42,844 nt of DNA from Proteiniphilum sp. UBA5283 (GCA_002408485.1 DHSP01000024.1:26535-69378); one strand, 5' to 3'. Counted from the first letter of the stretch, positions 1 to 10,034 are shown. Numbers and translations are program-made. Notes: generated by a model from the sequence alone, not told the origin.

Positions 1-569
1 TTAATAACAACACCAATAGCTATCAGTTGCTGTCTTCAAACGGTGTAGATATTATTATCATGCACATTGCGTGCAATGCCCCTGATAACGTGATCGACTG
101 GGCAAATCAGGTATTGGATGAACATCAGGAGAGGTTTGCCATTGTCACCACGCACATGTTTTTAGGACCCCGTGACAGGCCGATTCAGGATGTTGATTAT
201 TTTGATGCGCCAAAAGGAATTATGCGCTGGCATAAAACTTATGGAGATAAAGGAAATTCAGCGGAGCAATTATGGAATAAATGTTTTAAGAAACATGAAA
301 ATATCAGGATGATTATTTCCGGTGATCAAAGTCGTTCGAATGCAATTCACAGCAAATATATTGGTGAAAAAGGGAATGTTGTGCACGCTTTGCTAAGTGA
401 TTATAGTGCGACAGAAGGAGGAGCGATAAGATTGTATCGGTTTATACCGGAGAAGGATCAAATTCAGGTTTTTACATTCAATACTACACAAGATAAACTT
501 CTACTTGATACAAAAATTGTACCTGATAAGAATGAGCATTACTTTACAATCAGTACAAAATTAAAATGA
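1..569 (+). CDS. Calcineurin-like metallophosphoesterase, C-terminal part (5' end outside the window)
   Basis: The frame is open to the left window edge (first whole codon at position 3), so this is the C-terminal ~190 residues of a longer protein. The visible part has a beta-strand followed by an HIACNAPDNVIDWANQ stretch, then VTTHMFLGP, then ISGDQSR, which resembles the second half of calcineurin-like phosphoesterase domains in secreted Bacteroidota proteins. The N-terminal metal ligands (D-x-H, GD, GNH) would lie upstream of the window. The stop is 6 bases before the PHP-type gene, so the two are probably co-transcribed. The family hydrolyses phosphomonoesters or phosphodiesters; the substrate cannot be told. 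The assignment rests on the half-domain and on the second metallophosphoesterase at 7477-8460, so it is moderately certain. Confidence 0.6.
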   Translation, partial: NNNTNSYQLLSSNGVDIIIMHIACNAPDNVIDWANQVLDEHQERFAIVTTHMFLGPRDRPIQDVDYFDAPKGIMRWHKTYGDKGNSAEQLWNKCFKKHENIRMIISGDQSRSNAIHSKYIGEKGNVVHALLSDYSATEGGAIRLYRFIPEKDQIQVFTFNTTQDKLLLDTKIVPDKNEHYFTISTKLK

Positions 570-575
570 ACAAAT

Positions 576-2162
576 ATGAAACATTTATTCAAAAAACAAA
601 TATTGGTAACCGCATCGCTGTTTGCGGTGTGTATATTTAACTCAGAAGGACAGGGCAGTTACCTGGCAGGTGATTTTCACCAGCATACTACTTACACCGA
701 CGGGAGCTACAGCTTCGGGTTCATGATGAGGAAGAACGCCCAGTACGGGTTGGACTGGTGGGCAAACAGTGAGCACGGGGGCCGTTCATCGCGCTGGGCA
801 ACTGTCTCTGGGAAAGATTTGGGAACCACGGTGAAATTCAGTGATGTGGAGGGAATCACACTGGAAGGTACCAGAGATCCCGAGAATCGAAACGATATGT
901 GGAGATGGCAGGTACTGCGTGATTTTTCGTTCAAAGATACGCAATTGTATCGGGAGGTGCTGCCCGAAAAGATTATCATTCAGGGATTGGAATGGAATGC
1001 GCCGGGACATAACCACGTGAACTTTACCATCATCGATAAACAGTTTGATTCGGAAAATTCCAATGCAAATGCAATTGCCGAGTTCGAATATAAATTCGAT
1101 AACAGCGACAAAGATATTTCTGAACCCCACGGATGGGTAAAATCCAAAAAAGAAGGAACAGCGAAGACACGGGAAGCCATCGCATGGGTACAGCAGAATT
1201 ATCCGAAATCTGCCTGGATCGTTCCCACACATGTAGAACGTTCAGGTAGTTTTAAGATCGAAGATCTGCGCGATATGAACGACATCGGACCGGATGTTTT
1301 CTTTGGGTTCGACAGCCAGCCGGGTCATCAGAAAAGTAAAAACAGAGGAGGCTATAGCTCACGCTCGTATGGCGCTACGGGTGAGAGTAAAAACGATGGC
1401 GCTACATGGGGTGGAACAGGTATTTTTGCAGCCAAAGTAGGTGGTGTCTGGGATGCTTTATTGAGTGAAGGACGTAGATTCTGGTTGTTCGCCAATTCTG
1501 ATTTCCACGGAGAGAGTTCTGATTTTTATCCTGGAGAATATCAGAAGACGAAAATTATGGTGAAGGAGAAAACAGCCCAGGGTGTAGTCGACGGATTGCG
1601 TTCCGGGAATGCCTACATTGTGACAGGCGACCTGATTGACTCGTTAAGCTTCAAGGTCGGCACCGCCACAATGGGAGAAACATTCGAGACGAGCGACAAT
1701 AAGGTAACGATTCATATTGTCGTGAGAGATCCTGAAACGGCCAATTTCAATACCTACTCGGACTTCACTAATCCAGAGCTTGACCATATTGATCTCATTG
1801 CGGGTAAAGTTACCGGAAAGATAGATCAGGGTGATCCGCGGTACAAACAGGATGAAGTTTACACTACGAAAGTCATTGCCCGTTTTGGCAGTCAGGAGCA
1901 TGTCGATGCAAATGGTATCAAAACGCAGTATTGGAAAGATCTTGGTAACGGGTTTAAAGAAATTATATACACCGTAAATGTGGATGCCGATGCCTATTTT
2001 CGTTTGAGAGGTACGCATCATGCTTTTGGTGCTAAAGACACCCAAATCGATGAGGTTGGTAATCCCATTCTTGATCCCTTTGAAACCAATGATGCGGCAG
2101 AGGCATTTGAGGATCTCTGGTTTTACAGTAATCCTGTTTTTGTGAAGAAGGTGAATCGCTGA
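576..2162 (+). CDS. Secreted PHP-type metal-dependent hydrolase/phosphoesterase
   Basis: A 528-residue protein with an N-terminal signal peptide (basic MKHLFKK, then a hydrophobic stretch ending near residue 25), so probably periplasmic or exported. PHP-like metal ligands are visible: D33-F-H35-Q-H37 followed by TDGS, SEH at 65-67, PTHVE near 218, and SDFHG with D309 and H311 near the end of the domain. The C-terminal ~180 residues look like a beta-rich accessory region. PHP-family enzymes hydrolyse phosphoesters with a cluster of two or three metals. The substrate is unknown. It lies 6 bases after another phosphoesterase and ahead of a SusC/SusD pair, which suggests release of phosphate or a phosphorylated compound for uptake. 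A strong terminator follows at 2220-2253. Confidence 0.75.
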   Translation: MKHLFKKQILVTASLFAVCIFNSEGQGSYLAGDFHQHTTYTDGSYSFGFMMRKNAQYGLDWWANSEHGGRSSRWATVSGKDLGTTVKFSDVEGITLEGTRDPENRNDMWRWQVLRDFSFKDTQLYREVLPEKIIIQGLEWNAPGHNHVNFTIIDKQFDSENSNANAIAEFEYKFDNSDKDISEPHGWVKSKKEGTAKTREAIAWVQQNYPKSAWIVPTHVERSGSFKIEDLRDMNDIGPDVFFGFDSQPGHQKSKNRGGYSSRSYGATGESKNDGATWGGTGIFAAKVGGVWDALLSEGRRFWLFANSDFHGESSDFYPGEYQKTKIMVKEKTAQGVVDGLRSGNAYIVTGDLIDSLSFKVGTATMGETFETSDNKVTIHIVVRDPETANFNTYSDFTNPELDHIDLIAGKVTGKIDQGDPRYKQDEVYTTKVIARFGSQEHVDANGIKTQYWKDLGNGFKEIIYTVNVDADAYFRLRGTHHAFGAKDTQIDEVGNPILDPFETNDAAEAFEDLWFYSNPVFVKKVNR

Positions 2163-2528
2163 TCTTCCCTGTAAAATAGGTACGTACAAAACGGTACTGA
2201 TAGTAAACGGTTAATCATGACCGGTAGGCATTTTTCGTGTCTACCGGTTTTTCGTTAGTTAATGCGTTGATTTTTTCTACAAGTCAAATGTGAAACCGTT
2301 GTCTGGAGCCTTTTTTAAGGAATGTTAAGTAACAAATTCTTATTTTTTTCGCAATCGTTTCGTAATAAAATAAGTGTTCCTTTGCCCATAATTATAAAAG
2401 AGTGTTTGGTTATTATTTCCCTGGGTAGTTATACAAAATCATCATGATAGTATTGAAACTGATTTACCTGTTAAACTTTACTCGATTGAAATAGATAACT
2501 TCTTTATTTAAAATTAAATTATACAATT
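2163..2528. other. Intergenic region before susC (terminator, then AT-rich leader)
   Basis: These 366 bases hold the terminator above and then an AT-rich stretch without a convincing gene. A weak -7-like element, TTCCTTTG (2377-2384, one mismatch to TAnnTTTG), would give a leader of about 140 bases before susC. I see no riboswitch-like fold or anti-sigma/ECF pair here. Confidence 0.45.
2220..2253 (+). terminator. Rho-independent terminator after the PHP-type gene
   Basis: The arms ACCGGTAG (2220-2227) and CTACCGGT (2241-2248) are perfectly complementary around a 13-base loop, and the right arm runs into five T residues. This closes the transcription unit containing the first two genes and separates it from the SusC unit. 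Confidence 0.85.
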
Positions 2529-5500
2529 ATGAATGAATTGGCTATTCTGTATCCTCGTTCAAGAGATATAGATGTAAGTAAAATTACATTGAAACTAATA
2601 CTACTGGGCTTATTTTTACTTTTTTCAACAATTGTTGCTTACTCATCCAATAATATTGTTGAGATTGACCAGCTTCAGCCTGTATCGGGGAAAGTAGAGG
2701 ATTCGAGTGGAGAACCCCTACCCGGCGTTACAATTGTTCAAAAAGGTACAACTGCAGGTACCGTTTCTGATTTAGATGGTAATTTCTCACTTTCTAATGT
2801 TCCGCGAAGTGCAACATTGGTCTTCTCTTTTGTTGGAATGCAAACTCAGGAAGTGGCATTAAGTGGCAGGAGTGTCATTAACATTGTAATGGTAGAAGAT
2901 GCCATCGGACTAGATGAAGTTGTGGCAGTAGGATATGGTTCTCAAAGGAAGGTCAATCTTACAGGGTCAGTTTCCTCTATCGGCTCAGATCGCTTAGAAC
3001 GCAGGCCAATTGTTTCTACCTCTGCCACTTTACAAGGGGTTGCACCTGGTGTGACTGTAACAACTCAAACCGGGTCTCCTGGTGCAGATGGAGGCCAAAT
3101 TAGGATTAGGGGTATAAATTCTTTTGGAGGTTCCGATAGTTCGCCTCTTATTTTAATTGATGGTATTGCACATGCATCGATAGATATGATTGATGCGAAC
3201 CTGATTGAATCCATCTCAATATTAAAGGATGCTGCATCAGCCGCAATTTATGGTTCACGTGCCGCTAATGGCGTTATTCTCGTGACGACTAAACGTGCAT
3301 CAAAAGATATTTTTTCAATTAATTACAAGGGATATATGGGTGTTCAGAAGCCGACCGATATTCCTGAAGTGACAGATGGTGAAACATTCATGAACTTTTT
3401 TAATGTGGCAAACATGAATGATAACGGTTACAATTTGTACAGTGACGAGGAAATAACAGAATTCAGAAGTTTACATAAACAAGATCCATCAAACTACGAT
3501 TGGCAGAAGGCCATTTTAAGCGGCTCCGGTTTTACACACAATCATTTTGTTTCCATGATGGTCAACTCAGGAAAGCTTTCGGTAATGCCCTCATTTAGTT
3601 ACAGCAGTCAGGATGGTATTATAAATAACACCAATTATGAGCGGTATGTTTTTCGTAACAATATGGATATAAGGCCTCATGAGAAGCTTACTGTAAAAAT
3701 GGACATGTCCTTGGCATATAGCGATCGTTTACAGATTGCAAATGAAAATGATGTTTGGAATTATCTGGGGCGTATGCCGACCAATATTCCGATTAGAAGA
3801 AATGGTAGATGGTCTGAAGGATGGGTGAAAATAAACCCTATCGGTTTGATTGAAAATGGGGGAAACAGGACAACCAATAATCTGGAGCTATATGGTAACC
3901 TTTCTGTTGATCTCAAGCCTACAGACTGGTTATCCGTAACAGGTGTTCTTGCTCCAAGATACATGATCAGAAGTCTGCATGAATTTTCAAAAAGTGTTAT
4001 GACTTATAATGATGATGGCTCGGAAGCAGGTGCAGCGTATACATATACAGATTTGACAGAGTCAAATAAAAACTATTTCCTTGGGAATTACCAACTGTTT
4101 ACCAATGTTTCAAAAAACTGGAATGATCATGCCTTTAATCTGATGGTTGGTACCTCGAGAGAAACATACGATGAGAAATATTTAATGGCCTATAGACGTG
4201 ATTATACCTATGATGACTACGAGGTCATTCGTGCAGGCGCCGACAATGAAACAAAACATAATGACGGTACTCGTGATCAATGGGCATTAATCTCGGCATT
4301 TAGCCGTTTAAACTATAGTTATATGGATCGTTATTTGTTTGAGGCTAATTTAAGATATGATGGTTCTTCTCGTTTTAGCCCGGATAATCGTTGGGCTACT
4401 TTCCCCTCTTTTTCTGCAGCATGGAGAATATCCGAAGAGCCCTTTATGGAAAATACCCGAGATTATATAGATCAAATAAAATTGCGTGCATCATGGGGGA
4501 AGTTGGGCAATCAAAATATCGGAGATACTTATTATCCGTATATATCACAACTGGCTGTAGGAAGTATTTCAATGAATGAGCAAATATATCAAATAGTCAC
4601 ATTGAATGATATGGCAAACCCTAATCTGAAATGGGAGGAAACTCAAATGACAGGTGTAGGTGTCGATATAAATATGTTTAATCATTTTACATTTACCGGC
4701 GATTGGTATCGTAAAAATACGGATGGAATTTTATTAACCTTATATACCTCTCAGTTAACAGGTCTCAATGCTCCGTTTCAGAATGCTGCAAAAGTGCGTA
4801 ATACCGGATGGGATATTGGAGTAGGTTATAGAAATCAGTGGAGTGATTTAAAACTTGGAGTAGACTTTAATCTATCGGATGTCAAAAATAAAATTACAGA
4901 TATGGTGGGACAGACATCCGGTACTCTTCTACGTCAACAGGAGGGATCTCCGATTAATTCAATCTATGGTTATATCTCAGACGGATTATACCAATCTCAG
5001 AAAGAGATTGACGAAGGACCTGTTCAGTTTGGTACCTTGAGGCCCGGTGACATTAAATATAAGGATATTGCAGGCGGATTTGATGATAATAATAATCCTA
5101 TACCGGATGGGAAGATTAATGACGATGATAAAACCATCATAGGTAATACAATACCTCGTTACACATATGGACTAAATCTCGATTTGGGTTGGAAAGGATT
5201 TAGGATAAATGCATTTTTACAGGGTGTAGGTAAAGTGGATGGCTACCTGAATTCGCACTATGTAATTCCAGGAATCAATTCAAGTGCAATAAAAACCTGG
5301 CAGCTTGATTATTGGACTGAAGATAATAGAGATGCTGCATTTCCAAGACCTTCTATCACATCTACAAATAATACACAAAACTCAGATTATTGGATGAAAA
5401 GTGCGGCTTATTTACGATTGAAAAATCTTCAGTTTGGTTATGATGTCCCCGAAAAATTATTAAACAGAGTTGGTTTAAACAGTTTGTACGTTTACGTAAA

Positions 5501-5654
5501 TGCACAAAACCTTTTCACAGTCACTAATTTCTGGGAAGGATATGACCCGGAAATTAATTATTCAGCCGGATCAACCGAAGGTGTGTCCTTAGGGGGAGGG
5601 GCTTATTATCCACAAGTTAAGGTAATTTCACTCGGGGTTGACTTAAAATTTTAA
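2529..5654 (+). CDS. SusC-like TonB-dependent outer membrane transporter
   Basis: A 1041-residue SusC/RagA-family protein. After an N-terminal hydrophobic export signal (about residues 20-40) comes a carboxypeptidase-regulatory-like domain (SGKVEDSSGEPLPGVTI to about residue 130), then a TonB-box-like DEVVAVGYG, then a plug domain with the family motif LIDGIAHASID and KDAASAAIYGSRAANG. The rest is a C-terminal beta-barrel ending in aromatic and hydrophobic strands (last residues GVDLKF). There is no STN domain before the carboxypeptidase-like domain, so it is not the type that signals directly to an anti-sigma factor. It imports an oligomer captured by the SusD partner encoded 23 bases downstream. 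The length is normal. Coding sequence is visibly richer in A and T than the genes after 8600. The ligand is unknown; neighbouring phosphoesterases hint at a phosphorylated compound. Confidence 0.93.
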   Translation: MNELAILYPRSRDIDVSKITLKLILLGLFLLFSTIVAYSSNNIVEIDQLQPVSGKVEDSSGEPLPGVTIVQKGTTAGTVSDLDGNFSLSNVPRSATLVFSFVGMQTQEVALSGRSVINIVMVEDAIGLDEVVAVGYGSQRKVNLTGSVSSIGSDRLERRPIVSTSATLQGVAPGVTVTTQTGSPGADGGQIRIRGINSFGGSDSSPLILIDGIAHASIDMIDANLIESISILKDAASAAIYGSRAANGVILVTTKRASKDIFSINYKGYMGVQKPTDIPEVTDGETFMNFFNVANMNDNGYNLYSDEEITEFRSLHKQDPSNYDWQKAILSGSGFTHNHFVSMMVNSGKLSVMPSFSYSSQDGIINNTNYERYVFRNNMDIRPHEKLTVKMDMSLAYSDRLQIANENDVWNYLGRMPTNIPIRRNGRWSEGWVKINPIGLIENGGNRTTNNLELYGNLSVDLKPTDWLSVTGVLAPRYMIRSLHEFSKSVMTYNDDGSEAGAAYTYTDLTESNKNYFLGNYQLFTNVSKNWNDHAFNLMVGTSRETYDEKYLMAYRRDYTYDDYEVIRAGADNETKHNDGTRDQWALISAFSRLNYSYMDRYLFEANLRYDGSSRFSPDNRWATFPSFSAAWRISEEPFMENTRDYIDQIKLRASWGKLGNQNIGDTYYPYISQLAVGSISMNEQIYQIVTLNDMANPNLKWEETQMTGVGVDINMFNHFTFTGDWYRKNTDGILLTLYTSQLTGLNAPFQNAAKVRNTGWDIGVGYRNQWSDLKLGVDFNLSDVKNKITDMVGQTSGTLLRQQEGSPINSIYGYISDGLYQSQKEIDEGPVQFGTLRPGDIKYKDIAGGFDDNNNPIPDGKINDDDKTIIGNTIPRYTYGLNLDLGWKGFRINAFLQGVGKVDGYLNSHYVIPGINSSAIKTWQLDYWTEDNRDAAFPRPSITSTNNTQNSDYWMKSAAYLRLKNLQFGYDVPEKLLNRVGLNSLYVYVNAQNLFTVTNFWEGYDPEINYSAGSTEGVSLGGGAYYPQVKVISLGVDLKF

Positions 5655-5677
5655 ATTGTAAAACATAGAAATAGATT

Positions 5678-7429
5678 ATGAGAAAATATATATTATTACC
5701 AATAGTTATTATCGGACTTCTTATTACAAGTTGTGATTTGGATAGATTCCCTTTGAATGGACCAACTACGGGTACCTTTCCCGCATCGGAAGATGAAGCA
5801 GTAATGGGGCTTTTGGCCGCATACAAAGGTCTCACTGAGCCAGATGCAGCAAGCACACACTATCTGCATGTTATGGATAATATTTCAGATATAGGATATG
5901 CAAGACCCGGGAATAATTATACATCTCCGATAACAAGTTCGTTAACTACGAACAATGCACTCGCTATAAAACCATGGAAAGTACATTACAGGAATATAGC
6001 AAGAGTTCACACTGTACTTGATAATCTTGAAAACATAAAAGATCACATTCAGGAAGATAACTATTTACAGATTGAAGCCGAACTTCGTTTTATACGTGCC
6101 TATTGTTATTCTAAACTGATAGAGTATTATGGTGATGTACCTTTGGTCCTTGAATCTCTGGGTCTAGACAATGCTACATTACCCAAAAACTCTAAACAAG
6201 ATATCCAAAAATGGATTATTGATGAGATGACGGCAATAGCGGATAATTTACCTGTTTCACAAGCAGCAAGTGGTAATGTTAGAGCCAGTAGTATTGCAGC
6301 TTATATGCTTAAGGCACGTGTTGCTCTTTATAGTAAACAATATGAAACTTCTGCAGCTGCTGCATTAAAGGCTATAGAATTATCTAATGGGGTTCATGAA
6401 TTAACTCCTTACAACAATTCAATCAATTTCACTAATAAATCACATGAAGTGGGCGAGCCTGATCCTACAAACATATTTGGTTATGAGGGTTATAAAACAA
6501 GTAAAGAGTGGATTTGGATTACTGAATATAATCAGGCAATTGCAGGTAATACCCATAATCAGGGGTATTATATGGCATCCCGTCTTGGGAAAGGTGCAGC
6601 TTATTGGGGCCCAACTCAAAATCTTATCGATTCGTACCAGTGTATAGATGGCTTACCCATCACTGAGTCTCCATTGTATGATGAAAACGATCCTTTCGTG
6701 AATAGAGATCCGCGTCTTGATATGTATAGTGCCCGACCTGGTTCACGACTGATGGGATTTCAATTTGAAATAAATAAAAGTTTTACTCGGGTTTATAACT
6801 ATTGGCCGATAATAAATGGTACAAGCGCAACTCCATCGCTTGTCGCCAACACTGATGCAACAAATGCATATCGGTCGTTTAGTGGATATTACTGGAGGAA
6901 ACATGCCGACATTAAAGATTATGAGACTAATTCCTCCAGAGGAGTTTCGGATATGAATGTGGGCATACTTCGCTATGCTGAATTACTCCTTATCTATGCC
7001 GAAGCAAAAATTGAATCAAATAAAATCGATCAAACTGTGTACGATGCTTTGAATCAGATTCGCCATCGGGCTGGAATGCCTGCATTGTCTAAAGGATTAT
7101 CTCAAGGAGAATTACGGAAAGCGCTACGATATGAACGTAAAATAGAATTATCAGATGAAGGGTTGCGATGGTATGATCTGCGCAGATGGGATATTGCCCC
7201 TGATGTTATGAACGGTTATTTATATCTTAATCGTGCAGGAAATGCATGGCCGCTGAGTGTTATTGCTGGCTTTGATGAAAATCACAATCCAATCTATAAC
7301 CACGATGAGGCTATAAAATATTTCAACACTCAGGAGGTTGTTTTTAAAGAAAACAAAGATGAATACTGGCCTATACCTCAACAGGAGATTGATGCTAATC
7401 CAAAATTAACTCAGAATCCCGGCTATTGA
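5678..7429 (+). CDS. SusD/RagB-family nutrient-binding outer membrane lipoprotein
   Basis: A 583-residue SusD-like protein with a lipoprotein signal: a hydrophobic core followed by LITSC with the lipid-bearing Cys at residue 19. The helical TPR-like body includes the family pattern LRFIRAYCYSKLIEYYGDVPLV. The C-terminal RagB/SusD domain carries RYAELLLIYAEAKIE, then LNQIRHRAGMP, then YERKIELSDEGLRWYDLRRW. Such proteins form the lid on the SusC barrel at the cell surface and bind the ligand. The gene starts 23 bases after susC and is followed 47 bases later by a metallophosphoesterase, so the three probably form one transcript. Ligand specificity cannot be read from the sequence. Confidence 0.94.
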   Translation: MRKYILLPIVIIGLLITSCDLDRFPLNGPTTGTFPASEDEAVMGLLAAYKGLTEPDAASTHYLHVMDNISDIGYARPGNNYTSPITSSLTTNNALAIKPWKVHYRNIARVHTVLDNLENIKDHIQEDNYLQIEAELRFIRAYCYSKLIEYYGDVPLVLESLGLDNATLPKNSKQDIQKWIIDEMTAIADNLPVSQAASGNVRASSIAAYMLKARVALYSKQYETSAAAALKAIELSNGVHELTPYNNSINFTNKSHEVGEPDPTNIFGYEGYKTSKEWIWITEYNQAIAGNTHNQGYYMASRLGKGAAYWGPTQNLIDSYQCIDGLPITESPLYDENDPFVNRDPRLDMYSARPGSRLMGFQFEINKSFTRVYNYWPIINGTSATPSLVANTDATNAYRSFSGYYWRKHADIKDYETNSSRGVSDMNVGILRYAELLLIYAEAKIESNKIDQTVYDALNQIRHRAGMPALSKGLSQGELRKALRYERKIELSDEGLRWYDLRRWDIAPDVMNGYLYLNRAGNAWPLSVIAGFDENHNPIYNHDEAIKYFNTQEVVFKENKDEYWPIPQQEIDANPKLTQNPGY

Positions 7430-7476
7430 TAATCCTCAATCCCTATTCATTTGCTTGAAGAATAGTCTTATATAAA

Positions 7477-8460
7477 ATGAAAAATATTTTTAATATGAGA
7501 AGAAAATTTCTACAGACAAGTATATTATTGGTGTTATGCATGATATTTAGTAGTATCGCAGCATTATCACAAAATGATACACTTTCTTTTCTGCATATAA
7601 CTGATGCTCACTTGATGTTTAATTTAGAGAATTATGATCCCCAAATTGTTCATCACCGTGAGTATACCAGACTCTATAAAGAGGCGAACACAATGTTTGC
7701 AGAGTTTATGGAAACAATCCCAGATAATACAGGAAGTGACATGATTATAGCTTCAGGAGATGTGATTGATTTCTATGATGCAAAGACATCCGAAGGCAAT
7801 ACGCTGGCATATCAGATTGAACTCTTTACTCGATATTTGGACCGGTATCATTATCCTTTCTTTATGACATTGGGGAATCATGAAATCTTTTCTTACCGAT
7901 GGGGAGAAGAAAGAGTAATTCCCGACCAACTGAAAGCAGGTGAAGCAAAAGCTGCCTGGATAAGGAATATGGATGTTTTTCGTGATGGAACCTATTATAG
8001 CAGGACCTTCGAGGTCGGCAGTGCAAATTACAGACTCATTTTTCTTGACAACAGTTATTATCAGTTCAATAAGGAAGAAAATGTGGTTAATCCCCATATT
8101 GATAAACCTCAACTCCACTGGCTGAAGTCCGAGCTGGCTGCATCGGAGGCGAATAATCAAAATGTTATCATCCTTATGCATATTCCTTTTTCAGATAAAT
8201 CGGTGCAGCCAGAATCTGAGAACGAACTTTACAAAACAGTAACAGATAGTTCTGTCGTAAAGTTAATATTGTCTGGCCATCATCATAGGGATGTTGTGAA
8301 ATGTTTTCCTACAAAAGGTGGAGGTGAGGTTATTCAGGTGGAAACCAGCGCATTGGTGAACTCTTCGAAGAATTGGAGGTTAGTACAACTGACGGAAAAT
8401 CAACTCTCTGTTTCTTTCACGGGAAAAATAGAGAGTGAGATTGTGTTGCCATTAAAATGA
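7477..8460 (+). CDS. Exported calcineurin-like metallophosphoesterase
   Basis: A 327-residue protein with the full calcineurin-like metal site: D43-A-H45 in HITDAH, GD (D95), GNHE (N134, H135), HIPF, and GHHH (His 268-270). These ligands bind two metals used to hydrolyse phosphoesters. The N-terminus has a signal peptide. An ATG at 7495 (residue 7, MRRKFLQ) would give a more typical signal peptide than the ATG at 7477; both are possible. It is the last gene of the susC-susD unit. With the two hydrolases upstream it makes three predicted phosphoesterases around one SusCD transporter. The substrate is unknown; it could act on phosphorylated sugars, nucleotides or phospholipid head groups (inference). 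Confidence 0.88.
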   Translation: MKNIFNMRRKFLQTSILLVLCMIFSSIAALSQNDTLSFLHITDAHLMFNLENYDPQIVHHREYTRLYKEANTMFAEFMETIPDNTGSDMIIASGDVIDFYDAKTSEGNTLAYQIELFTRYLDRYHYPFFMTLGNHEIFSYRWGEERVIPDQLKAGEAKAAWIRNMDVFRDGTYYSRTFEVGSANYRLIFLDNSYYQFNKEENVVNPHIDKPQLHWLKSELAASEANNQNVIILMHIPFSDKSVQPESENELYKTVTDSSVVKLILSGHHHRDVVKCFPTKGGGEVIQVETSALVNSSKNWRLVQLTENQLSVSFTGKIESEIVLPLK

Positions 8461-8576
8461 GAATAACTAAAATATCGTACCTTGTCTGTTTTTTTGTGGC
8501 TTATGTTTCATCTTTTCAACGAAAGAATTTTTATAATTTATTCCATAACGATGTGGTGAAATCGTTGTGAGGATAT

Positions 8577-8584
8577 TATCTTTG
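8577..8584 (+). promoter_or_regulatory. -7 promoter element for uraA
   Basis: TATCTTTG followed by C matches the Bacteroidota -7 consensus TAnnTTTG. It would start transcription about 20 bases before the uraA start codon, leaving no room for a riboswitch. No clear -33 TTTG is seen at the usual spacing. Confidence 0.55.
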
Positions 8585-8610
8585 CAATCGAACTCAATTT
8601 TAACAGTTGA

Positions 8611-9798
8611 ATGGAAAGCAAACAGCTCACTCCGGCATACAAGACGATCGTCGGTGTTCAATTTCTTTTTGTCGCATTTGGTGCCACAGTGCTGGTGCCG
8701 TTGCTTGTTGGACTCGATCCTTCCACAGCCTTGTTTACAGCGGGTGTTGGAACATTGGTATTTCATCTGGTAACGAAAGGAATGGTCCCGATATTTTTGG
8801 GTAGTAGCTTTGCCTTTATTGCTCCCATTGTAAAAGCAACAGAATTGTATGGCCTCCCCGGAACATTATCGGGATTGGCTGCCGTGGGGCTGGTCTATTT
8901 CCTGATGAGTGCACTCGTGAAATGGCAGGGAGTGAGACTGATCAAACGCCTTTTCCCACCGGTAGTGATTGGCCCGGTAATTATGCTTATCGGTCTGTCG
9001 CTTGCAGGAACCGGTGTGGATATGGCTGAGGAGGACTGGCTGTTGGCTGCTGTTTCACTTGTAACCGCGATTGTTGTGAGTATGCTTGCCAAAGGATTAC
9101 TGAAGCTGATCCCGATATTTGCAGGGATCGTTGTTGGTTATCTTGTCGCCCTGCTTCTGGGTAAAGTTGAATTGTCCGGCATAGCCGAAGCATCCTGGTT
9201 TAGTCTGCCTCAATTTGTGAAACCTGAATTTTCGTGGGGAGCCGTATTGTTCATGATTCCGGTTGCCATTGCGCCTGTGATTGAACATGTGGGCGATGTG
9301 TACGCCGTCAGCCAGGTAGCCGGCAAGGATTTTGTACGGACCCCCGGACTGCACCGCACCATGCTGGGCGACGGCATTGCTTGTATTATTGCCGGTTTAA
9401 TAGGGGGACCTCCTGTTACAACCTATTCGGAGGTTACAGGAGCTATGGTATTGACAAAGGTGACCGATCCGGTGGTGATCCGTATCGCCGCAATAACCGG
9501 GATTCTTTTCTCTCTGGTGGGTAAAGTAAGTGCATTTCTGAAGTCCATACCCGGGGCCGTGCTTGGAGGAATCATGCTTCTCCTTTTCGGTATGATAGCC
9601 GCCACTGGGGTAAACAACATGGTACAGAATAAAACAGATATGGGCAATACCCGCAACCTGATTATCGTTTCTCTTGTCCTGACAACAGGCATCGGGGGGG
9701 CAGTACTTCGCGTTGGAAGCATCAGCATGACGGGAATAGGCCTTTCGGCGCTGATTGGAGTAATTCTGAATCTGATATTGCCTCAAACCAAGAAGTAA
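8611..9798 (+). CDS. uraA: Uracil/xanthine permease (NCS2 family)
   Basis: A 395-residue inner membrane protein with many hydrophobic segments (about 14 expected in the UraA fold). The family signature FLGSSFAFI is at residues 62-70. The substrate-site acidic residues are placed as expected: E225 in APVIEHVGD, and E274 in GGPPVTTYSEVTG. NCS2 carriers import nucleobases with protons; the short loops and the EHVG motif favour uracil over xanthine, though the subfamily is not certain. It appears to be a single-gene unit: the promoter is just upstream and a long gap follows. The coding sequence is clearly richer in G and C than the preceding SusCD locus. Confidence 0.88.
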   Translation: MESKQLTPAYKTIVGVQFLFVAFGATVLVPLLVGLDPSTALFTAGVGTLVFHLVTKGMVPIFLGSSFAFIAPIVKATELYGLPGTLSGLAAVGLVYFLMSALVKWQGVRLIKRLFPPVVIGPVIMLIGLSLAGTGVDMAEEDWLLAAVSLVTAIVVSMLAKGLLKLIPIFAGIVVGYLVALLLGKVELSGIAEASWFSLPQFVKPEFSWGAVLFMIPVAIAPVIEHVGDVYAVSQVAGKDFVRTPGLHRTMLGDGIACIIAGLIGGPPVTTYSEVTGAMVLTKVTDPVVIRIAAITGILFSLVGKVSAFLKSIPGAVLGGIMLLLFGMIAATGVNNMVQNKTDMGNTRNLIIVSLVLTTGIGGAVLRVGSISMTGIGLSALIGVILNLILPQTKK

Positions 9799-10026
9799 AA
9801 TCGGATTCCCTGATAGTATCACTGCAGGGCAGGCCCTTTTCTGCAAGACTGACTGTGTTGTTTTTTTAAATGAATGGGGTATTTCACTCAATTAACGACT
9901 GGCTTACTTATTTTGATAAGTGAAAATTACAGTATTCACTAATTGGTTGACAATCTACGGGTATGGAGTGGATGAGCGATGCGTAAAAATATATTAACGA
10001 AAAGTAAAAAACAGAAACTTATTTTG

Positions 10027-10034
10027 TATATTTG
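10027..10034 (+). promoter_or_regulatory. -7 promoter element for the four-cysteine protein
   Basis: TATATTTG followed by C is an exact match to TAnnTTTG. The implied start point near 10041 gives a leader of roughly 280 bases before the start codon at 10322. A consensus -33 is not seen. Confidence 0.6.

Noticed and set aside
8461..8610. A purine or other riboswitch before uraA
   Set aside because: The predicted start point is only about 20 bases before the ATG.
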